Of a DNA stretch of 64,000 nucleotides, positions 56,058 to 64,000 are shown piece by piece. The stretch is taken from assembly GCA_037783415.1 (NCBI GenBank), contig JAZGTN010000009.1, positions 11,842,001-11,906,000 on the forward strand, read 5' to 3'. The DNA is from Leptasterias polaris. Its lineage: Eukaryota; Echinodermata; Asteroidea; Forcipulatida; Asteriidae. Every line of letters starts with the position of its first letter. The first letter of the stretch is position 1. The notes beneath the pieces were generated by a model, which was not told the DNA's origin, ran no database searches, and saw only the letters and a list, made by a program, of their open reading frames with translations. A program made the position numbers and the translations under genes.

Positions 56058-57291
56058 TTGTATCTTTCTTTATAAATTTGCCTTAAAGCTCCGCAGAAAT
56101 GAAATATATTTATCAGATGAAAACTCATCATTTTTGTATAACAAAGATATTGAACTGAAAAACACAAGACCACAAGACTTGTACGATCGTGAGTTTACTG
56201 GCCTAACCCTAAAATCTCTAGATTTGTGTATCCTTTTTTCCTCAAACCAAGCTAAAAGACGAAGGTATATGTTTGGCTACCCCTTGTTCTTCAAACCTAG
56301 CCGAAAAGAAGAGGGGTTTAATTTATTTTATCTTTGGTTGATAAACTAATCGTTTTCATAATTTTGTCTTTGTTGGTATTTTTTAATGCACGAAATGTGC
56401 ATTAAATTGCGAGCAAAGAACTGGAATTCGTTTATAAATAAATTGTTAGCCTTGAAAATTTAGATTGATTTGTGAGAATGTTTTTAACAATTTGGGGGAG
56501 AAAATGGTAGGGAACGAAAATGTGTTGCCTTAAAGGATGTGTGCAACATTTGTATGATTGAAAATATAATGGTATAAAGATGGTCATGGTGGAAAACTGT
56601 CCTTGAAATAGTTTTGCTTAAAATGCTACAGTTTTTATGAAATGAGTAAAACAATTAGTCTTTATCACTGGTTAGAAAATTTGTTGTTTGGAAACAGTCA
56701 GAACATGTAATGGGGTTTTTCACTGTTTTATCATGACTCCGAGACCGATTTAGCGTAAACTTTGACAGGTTTGTAATTTCATGTATATGTATGTTGGGTC
56801 ACATCAAGTGTGGTTACTGGTCTTTGACAATTTCCAATGTTGTACATGTACATTGTCTTTAAAATCTTTTTTCGATAGCAATTGAGGGACCAAACTTTCA
56901 TTTTTACCTATAAATTTGAAAGATAGACAAAAATGAACAATATATAAATTCTTATCAATCATTATGCAAAGCCACTATGTTTGTGTAACCATTAGCCCAG
57001 GTTGGATATACAACGTCAGTGCAGTGCAACAGACACTGATGTCCTACCATGAGTCATGTGACACAGCATGAAAGGTTTTACAAGCAAAACCAAATAGTTT
57101 ATTCTTTGGAAATCCTTACAGAAAAACAAAAACACTCACCTCTTCTGGTTTTAAATTTTGTTGGGAGTTACTACAGAATCCACAGTGTGAAAATTAAATA
57201 CGGGTGCTATTTGAACCAAAGGTTGTATTCCAGCGTTGGTTGCGACCAGTGTGGGTTTTTCCAGCTGCCTTAAAATGTACCAGACCTGACT
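56058..57291. other. Spacer 3 middle part (matches 28,220-30,060)
   Basis: Resumes unit sequence after the insertion: GTATCTTTCTTTATAAATTTG, AAACACAAGACCACAAG and so on. No gene. Confidence 0.7.
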
Positions 57292-57939
57292 TCACTCCAA
57301 AAAGACGCCGTAAAACCACCCATAGCCTATCACACTAGCACTGTGCGTAATGCGAGTATCACATCACTGCCCGTATTACATGTATTACTACTGTGCGCAG
57401 GTGGTAGACCGCACTCGTATTACTAACCGCATGCGCGGAGGCCGTAGTTAGTACACGTACACATACACCCACCCTTACAGATCCGGTTTGTGAATGTGGG
57501 GTACTGCTATTGTTGTTCTATTATTCCCTTTTCTGAAGAATTCCCTTGTGGGGTCCAATTGTTCCTATTGAAATGACCTTGTGGGGTCCATTGTTCCATT
57601 GTTGTCAGGACCCCACAAGTGCCAATCCGTGCGAACAACAGAGCACACGCACACAAACTGCACAGACATGTACAATGTACATGTACATGTACTCACACTG
57701 ATCACATTCACGCACACACGGCGGGTTAGCGCCGCGCAAAGATAAGTATTATATTTAAAACAGTGGGTATTAGCGCCGCGCAAAGAAAATTATTAATAAA
57801 TGAAAACAAAACTCCAACGCCTTGATCAAGGCTAGCGCCGCGCAAAGATAAGTATTATATTTAAAACAGTGGGTATTAGCGCCGCGCAAAGAAAATTATT
57901 AATAAATGAAAACAAAACTCCAACGCCTTGATCAAGGCT
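57292..57939. mobile_element. 648-bp insertion with 10-bp target duplication
   Basis: Flanked by AGACCTGACT at 57,282-57,291 and 57,940-57,949; spacer 1 has a single copy (30,050). The right part is a unit of about 104 bp twice (AGCGCCGCGCAAAGATAAG, also at 57,835), each ending in the palindrome GCCTTGATCAAGGC. Left part has CTTGTGGGGTCC in both orientations. No protein recognised; class unknown. Confidence 0.75.
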
Positions 57940-58370
57940 AGACCTGACTCTGTACCTCCATGCATGCAATCTGAAGTGAATGTGCAGTGGGCGTGTATAT
58001 ATATTTATAGACCTTTCCTTTGGAAGCACATCCCGAGTTTTTGCAACCGAGTTTGGAAAACTATGAAAAGCCATAAATGCAAAGCACAAACAGATAGCCA
58101 CAGTTTTTAACAATGTCACACAAATGTTCAAAAATAGTGTTGAATTTGCTGGAAACAAAGCAACCAATAATGGCAGGAATTTTATTTAGTTAAAAGTTTG
58201 CAGAAAATGTTGAATTTGGTCACAACATCTAGTGTTAAAACATTTAATGTTTTGCTAACATTAGGCTGTCTATACCAACTAGCGCGGTTCGTTTATCAAC
58301 AATAGAAAATCTAAAGCTGTTTCTCAGCTAGGGGAAACCTATGGTGTTCCATATGTGCCACTCCTTTCCG

Positions 58371-58735
58371 TCGCCTTTTCAATTTTTTCCGTCGCCTTTT
58401 CAATTTTTTCCGTCGCCTTTTCAATTTTTTCCGTCGCCTTTTCAATTTTTTCCGTCGCCTTTTCAATTTTGGTCCGTCGCCTTTTCAATTTTTTCCGTCG
58501 CCTTTTCAATTTTTTCCGTCGCCTTTTCAATTTTGGTCCGTCGCCTTTTCAATTTTGGTCCGTCGCCTTTTCAATTTTGGTCCGTCGCCTTTTCAATTTT
58601 GGTCCGTCGCCTTTTCAATTTTGGTCCGTCGCCTTTTCAATTTTGGTCCGTCGCCTTTTCAATTTTGGTCCGTCGCCTTTTCAATTTTGGTCCGTCGCCT
58701 TTTCAATTTTGTCCGTCGCCTTTTCAATTTTTCCA
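58371..58735. repeat. Left-arm minisatellite, 21-22-bp unit, 17 copies
   Basis: CCGTCGCCTTTTCAATTTT followed by TT or GGT. Outer units mostly have TT, inner ones GGT. Frames open through it are translated repeat only. Confidence 0.95.
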
Positions 58736-58919
58736 TCGTGGGTCCACGTGACTACCAGGTGATTATCACATGACTCCAAAGGAAATTCGACCTTTGGGAG
58801 GCATACCGCTGTTGCCAAAATGTATACGTTGCTTCATCCACAGTCGAGACCAGATAGCTATGGGGCGCCGTTTGTCAATTAATTGTTTAGCGTATTTTTG
58901 ACGTGTTTTTACCATGGTT

Positions 58920-60095
58920 TGTAATAATTAGATGTAAACCATAGAAAGTGCTGTCAATTTATTTTGTGGTTTACATACAATCAAAGCTTATAAATTATGG
59001 TTTATAAACCATGAAAATTTAAGCACCTTCAAAACATGTAAACATGGTTTACAAATCATGATTCATGGTTTATAAACCATGAAAATTTAAGCATCCTCAA
59101 AACATGGTTTATAAATCATGGTTTTATAAACCATGAAAAGTGAAGCATCATAAAACATGGTTTACAAACCATGAAAATCGTGTGTTCACAAATCATGCGG
59201 GTTTATAATTAACAGGCACGTAGGAAGATGACTTTAACAGGGGGGGGGGGGGGGGGGGGGCCAGGTTATATGGTCACTCACCTTACACTTTACCCGAATC
59301 TCTCGATCACCAGAATTGCATAAAATCGATGTAATAATTAGATGTAAACCATAGAAAGTGCTGTCAATTTATTTTGTGGTTTACACACAATCAAAGCTTA
59401 TAAATTATGGTTTATAAACCATGAAAATTTAAGCACCTTCAAAACATGTAAACATGGTTTACAAATCATGATTCATGGTTTATAAACCATGAAAATTTAA
59501 GCACCCCTCAAGTTTTTTTTTTTTTTTTTTTTTTTGTTTTTTTTTGATAAAATATGTTTTATCCAGGAATTCTTAATTTCTTTATTCTCGTGTGATTTCC
59601 ATTTTAACTTTTTGTGTCATTTGTGTATATGTTCGTCGATTATTTTATGTTTATTTTAAAGCATGTTATATTTATTTAAACTAAATTTAACTAAAACTTC
59701 TTGCCTGTTTATTATTATTTTATTAATGTGTATAACTTTTAATGAATCTTATGTTACTTTAATTGTTTTATAGTATTGTTTTTACATTCAGGGCCTCGTG
59801 GGAGACCACATTAATGTGAACGAGTCACCCTGATTAAAGATCAGATATAAATAAATAAATAAATAAATCCTCAAAACATGGTTTATAAATCATGGTTTTA
59901 TAAACCATGAAAAGTGAAGCATCATAAAACATGGTTTACAAACCATGAAAATCGTGTGTTCACAAATCATGCGGGTTTATAATTAACAGGCACGTAGGAA
60001 GATGACTTTAACAGGGGGGGGGGGGGCAGGTTATATGGTCACTCACCTTACACTTTACCCGAATCCCTCGATCACCAGAATTGCATAAAATCGAT
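58920..60095. repeat. Left-arm tandem duplication (about 410-bp unit)
   Basis: The block starting TAATAATTAGATGTAAACC at about 58,923 recurs at 59,333. Each copy runs to CATAAAATCGATGTAA (59,320-59,335; 60,083-60,099). The second copy is enlarged by a retrotransposon insertion. Confidence 0.85.
59512..59868 (+). mobile_element. Non-LTR 3'-end insertion with 6-bp target duplication
   Basis: Flanked by CCTCAA (59,506-59,511; 59,869-59,874). Ends in (AAAT)n after GATTAAAGATCAGATATAA. The other block copy (59,092) has the uninterrupted site. It is absent from the right arm, so it came after the arms formed. Confidence 0.8.
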
Positions 60096-61451
60096 GTAAA
60101 ACTTGAAGTTAAAAATATTTGTGTAAACATGGAGGTAGGAACTTGGAAGTGTAAAGCGCACACAGGCTTCTCCATTTGTAACTAAAATAAACTTGAGGGG
60201 TGGGGTCCAGGGGCCGGCCTCACGGCCCCTGGTGGGGTCCAGGGGCGAAGCCCCGGTGGGCGAAGCCCCCCGCAGCTCTGAGCTTTTGGCGTTTTGGGGT
60301 CGAAAAATCAAGCCTCCGTGTACCTAAATACAGAGGAAAAGAGCACTTCTGATCAATATCAATCGTCTAATTTTACAGGACAATTTCCTGTAACATCAAC
60401 GAACAGGGACTCCTAGAAAATGTTAATCCCACGCTGGCTTTTGTATACACGCATAACAGGGGCGGATCCAGGATTTTTTTAACCGGGGGGCACAACGGCG
60501 CAACCAGGATTTTGTATTACAGGGTAAACCAAAAATGGGTGGGGTCCAGGGGCGAAGGTTGGGGGTTCAGGGGGCTTCGCCCCCTGAAGCTCTGAGCTTT
60601 TGGCATTTTGAGGGGTAAACAATCAAGCCTCTGTGTGCCTGAAACCGAAAAGCCTTTTAAGCTCTTCTGATTCATACCAATTTTCTAATTTTACTCAAAG
60701 AAACTGTTAATCCCACAAATCTCGCGTTTGGATCTGGTCGCTGCAATATCTGGTTTCATGCATATTCATTCAAATTAGTTCAAGCTTAGTGTATAGTTTT
60801 TACTTGAATACCAGAACGACATGAACTATACTTTATCCAGGACAAATTGGCACGTCAGGTTTCAAACGCTTATGTTATCGTGCAAATCTAAGCAATTACA
60901 AGTGACATATCATGAAAGATTCATTTTGGCAGAAAGAAACATGTACAAATTTGATAGGCATAGGATGAAAAAGAAATTCATCCTGCCGCTTGGGGAAAAG
61001 ACACCACACACACTTGTGGCTAATTTTTGTGGCTAATTTTTAAGCAAGTAGGCCTAGATAGTTTAAAAAATTAAACTTAAAATAAAAAAATAATAAAATT
61101 TTACCCGGGGGGGAGGTGCCCCCTGGATCCGCGCTTGCATAAGGAATGGGCGCCTCCTAGGATCCCTTCACTGTTGACCCCATACTGTGTGGTACAAATA
61201 TAACAAAAATGGGGCCGGGCGTCTGCGAAGAAACTTCAAGATTCCGTAAGCAAATGTATTCAAATAGCCACTTTGTCAATGTGATCTGATTAAATGGCCT
61301 ACAGAAACTGCAGTACTATTCCCTCAGAACACATGAACAAGCCAATTTATCATCCGTACAATTTTTTTTTAGGGGGGCCCGGCCCCCCCGCATTTTTTTC
61401 AGCGGGGGCCAGTGGGCCCCCCGCCCCCCCCCCCCGGTTCCTACGTGCCTG
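59987..61451. mobile_element. Central TIR element (CAGGCACGTAGGAA ends)
   Basis: CAGGCACGTAGGAA at 59,987 and TTCCTACGTGCCTG ending 61,451, with ATTAA on both outer sides. Single further copies of the end at 59,213 and 61,945 lie in the duplicated blocks. Contains GGGGCGAAGCCCC-type motifs and a second nested element. Confidence 0.55.
60457..61137. mobile_element. hAT-like MITE (CAGGGGCGGATCC end)
   Basis: Left CAGGGGCGGATCCAGG; right CCTGGATCCGCGCTTG; CATAA on both outer sides. This end type is widespread in animal non-autonomous hAT elements (recalled). No transposase. Confidence 0.6.
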
Positions 61452-62245
61452 ATTAACCATGAAAATCGTGTGTTCACAAGTCATGGTTTATAAACCATAA
61501 AAAACGTGTGTTCACAAATCATGGTTTATAAACCATGATTTGTAGACCATGTTTTGATGCTTAAATTTGTATGGTTTATAAACCATGTTTTGAAGGCGCT
61601 TAAATTTTCATGGTTTATAAACCATGATTTGTAAACCATATGTTTTATGATGCTTAAATTGTTATGGTTTATAAACCGTGTTTTGAAGGTGCTTAAATTT
61701 TCATGGTTTATAAACCATTTTTTATGAAGCTTCAATTTTCATGGTTTATAAACCATAATTTATAAGCTTTGATTGTATGTAAACCACAAAATAAATTGAC
61801 AGCACTTTCTATGGTTTACATCTAATTATTACATCGATTTTATGCAATTCTGGTGATCGAGAGATTCGGGTAAAGTGTAAGGTGAGTGACCATATAACCT
61901 GGCCCCCCCCCCCCCCCCTGTTAAAGTCATCTTCCTACGTGCCTGTTAATTATAAACCCGCATGATTTGTGAACACACGATTTTCATGGTTTGTAAACCA
62001 TGTTTTATGATGCTTCACTTTTCATGGTTTATAAAACCATGATTTATAAACCATGTTTTGAGGATGCTTAAATTTTCATGGTTTATAAACCATGAATCAT
62101 GATTTGTAAACCATGTTTACATGTTTTGAAGGTGCTTAAATTTTCATGGTTTATAAACCATAATTTATAAGCTTTGATTGTATGTAAACCACAAAATAAA
62201 TTGACAGCACTTTCTATGGTTTACATCTAATTATTACAAACCATG
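61452..62245. repeat. Right-arm ATGGTTTATAAACCAT blocks
   Basis: Inverse of the left-arm blocks, again in two copies (about 61,452-61,835 and 61,836-62,245). The 16-bp palindrome ATGGTTTATAAACCAT or near forms occurs repeatedly, spaced by AAATTTTC and GCTTAAATT segments. Confidence 0.85.
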
Positions 62246-62424
62246 GTAAAAACACGTCAAAAATACGCTAAACAATTAATTGACAAACGGCGCCCCATAG
62301 CTATCTGGTCTCGACTGTGGATGAAGCAACGTATACATTTTGGCAACAGCGGTATGCCTCCCAAAGGTCGAATTTCCTTTGGAGTCATGTGATAATCACC
62401 TGGTAGTCACGTGGACCCACGATG

Positions 62425-62815
62425 GAAAAATTGAAAAGGCGACGGACAAAATTGAAAAGGCGACGGACCAAAATTGAAAAGGCGACGGACCAAAATTGAA
62501 AAGGCGACGGACCAAAATTGAAAAGGCGACGGACCAAAATTGAAAAGGCGACGGACCAAAATTGAAAAGGCGACGGACCAAAATTGAAAAGGCGACGGAC
62601 CAAAATTGAAAAGGCGACGGACCAAAATTGAAAAGGCGACGGACCAAAATTGAAAAGGCGACGGACCAAAATTGAAAAGGCGACGGACCAAAATTGAAAA
62701 GGCGACGGACTAAAATTGAAAAGGCGACGGAAAAAATTGAAAAGGCGACGGAAAAAATTGAAAAGGCGACGGAAAAAATTGAAAAGGCGACGGAAAAAAT
62801 TGAAAAGGCGACGGA
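62425..62815. repeat. Right-arm minisatellite, 18 copies
   Basis: Inverse of 58,371-58,735: AAAATTGAAAAGGCGACGG with ACC or AA. One more unit than the left arm and a private ACTAAAATT variant at 62,709. Confidence 0.95.
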
Positions 62816-63038
62816 AAGGAGTGGCACATATGGAACACCATAGAAACCTAACAAACAGAAATAGACGTGCAATCCCTTATACACACAGTTTGTATTTTTG
62901 CAAAAAACAGTAAATCTTTATAGTCATAATATTTTGGACTCGTAATAATACAGTAGGTATACTCTCCCTTTATGTATTGAATCAAAAGGGAAACAAACCG
63001 GGTACACACAGAAAGAAAACAATTACACAGGTTGTTTA

Positions 63039-63478
63039 GAGGCACTGGACACGTTTGGTAATTACTCAAAATATATATTAGCATAAAAACTTACTTGGTA
63101 TACTGGACACGTTTGGTAATTACTCAAAATATTTATTAGCATAAAAACTTACTTGGTATTAACGAGCAACAGAGAGCTGTTGATAGTATAAAACATTTTT
63201 AGAAACGCCTCCCTCTGAAGTAACGTAGTTTTTGAGAAAGAGGTAATTTCTCACTAAAATATTTGAATTTGAAAAAAAACTTCAGGCTTGAAGCCTTCTT
63301 CAGGCATCTGAAAGCACACACATTTGTGCAACTAAGGGTGTTTTTTCTTTCATTATCTCTTGCAACTTCGATGACCAATTGAGCCCAAATTTTCACCGTT
63401 TCGTTAAGTTATGCATATGTTGGGATACACCAAGTGAGAATACTGGTCTTTGACAACAAACGTGTCCAGTGCCTTTAA
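63039..63478. mobile_element. MITE of the AGGCACTGGACACG family with duplicated end
   Basis: Begins AGGCACTGGACACGTTTGG and ends CAAACGTGTCCAGTGCCTTT. The first about 60 bp (TACTGGACACGTTTGGTAAT to ACTTACTTGGTAT) are repeated in tandem at 63,100. Relative of 36,001-36,372. Confidence 0.8.
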
Positions 63479-64000
63479 AGTTTACCAAATCAAGATTGTA
63501 GACGTACCTCCTAATTTTTTGGTAAAGTTTTACATATTGCAGTTTGGGTAAAGGTTTTTCATAAACATTTTGTAAATTTGTACTTCAAAAATTAATAAAG
63601 AAATTTACCTTTTTTCTTGGTAAATATGAGTTCAGTAAGCTTTACTGAATTAATTGGAAAAAAATACTTAATGTGTGTGTAGAATACTAGACTTTTACCC
63701 AGTTCAAATGTTATTCTTTATCATACAATTGATTACATGTACATGTAGATGTTTATTTAGGCACATGCATGAATGCATCCCGATGCTAGGTCGCAAACAA
63801 AGTAAATCTTGGAACATGGATGTTTTGGGGTGTGTTTTTTGCAACGCTCCCCGCTGTCTCATCAGGCAGCTGGAAGGCAAATGACTCATCTGATTTTATT
63901 ATTATCATTATTTATTAACATAATTATCTTTTTGAGGGGGTGGGGTGGCTTCAAAGTCTTTGTTTATTGGAATATCTGATTGGCTGTGTCAGCTATAAAA
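63479..64000. other. Right-edge sequence, nothing recognised
   Basis: AT-rich; no exon, repeat unit or TRIM sequence that I can place. Confidence 0.5.

Larger units (their letters stand above)
58342..62842. mobile_element. 4.5-kb foldback-like element with long inverted arms
   Basis: Starts TGGTGTTCCATATGTGCC and ends with its inverse; flanked by the 8-bp direct repeat GAAACCTA (58,334-58,341 and 62,843-62,850). The paralogous sites (30,123; 42,437) are uninterrupted. Arms of well over 1 kb contain a 21-22-bp minisatellite, a unique part, and ATGGTTTATAAACCAT palindromes in tandemly duplicated blocks. Long subrepeat-rich inverted ends are typical of Foldback/Galileo-type elements. No transposase inside; other elements are nested in the centre. 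Confidence 0.85.

Noticed and set aside
58341..58773. Three overlapping long frames (Phe/Ser-rich)
   Set aside because: They are only the minisatellite read in three frames; a 21-22-bp unit without stops gives such frames.
62385..62913. Long frames on both strands
   Set aside because: Right-arm copy of the same minisatellite.

Overview
The window is nuclear DNA of a marine deuterostome invertebrate, most likely an echinoderm and possibly a sea star. Genes have many short exons with GT-AG introns. The sequence is AT-rich and full of SINEs, MITEs, L2-type retrotransposons and satellites. An expanded TRIM family and THAP fragments also fit ambulacrarian genomes. The species assignment is inference.

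1-19,812 (+ strand): a 3'-incomplete, 5'-incomplete gene for a SEL1L3-like protein (protein sel-1 homolog 3). Twenty exons with mutually compatible splice phases encode a LamG-like region followed by Sel1-like repeats. Its introns hold two copies of a 370-bp TIR element, several tRNA-derived SINEs, and three satellite families, one of which recurs in two introns. The last exons expected from vertebrate SEL1L3 are not seen after 19,812.

19,813-25,850: transposon-rich spacer with a 5'-truncated L2/CR1-like element on the minus strand whose reverse transcriptase frame is still open, a MITE, SINE pieces and a broken THAP-domain fragment.

25,850-64,000: a tandem triplication of a unit of about 7.1 kb. 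Each unit has one intact, single-coding-exon TRIM gene on the minus strand (26,034-27,908; 39,754-41,616; 50,758-52,671) encoding RING, two B-boxes, coiled coil and an NHL-like beta-propeller. The spacers differ because different elements landed in each. Comparing paralogous spacers gives the empty sites. Insertions found this way: an L2 fragment (31,306-32,329), a 5.6-kb cluster of hairpin-ended repeats (about 32,454-38,077), a 3.8-kb TIR element with unrecognised coding remnants (43,290-47,108), a 3.1-kb hairpin-ended element (52,937-56,057), a 648-bp element with a 10-bp target duplication (57,292-57,939) and a 4.5-kb foldback-like element with minisatellite arms (58,342-62,842).

The TRIM proteins are probably cytoplasmic E3 ubiquitin ligases and the SEL1L3-like protein a membrane or secretory-pathway protein. 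Nothing in the sequence links them functionally. The most novel material is the insertion elements, above all 43,290-47,108, the hairpin-ended family and the foldback element.
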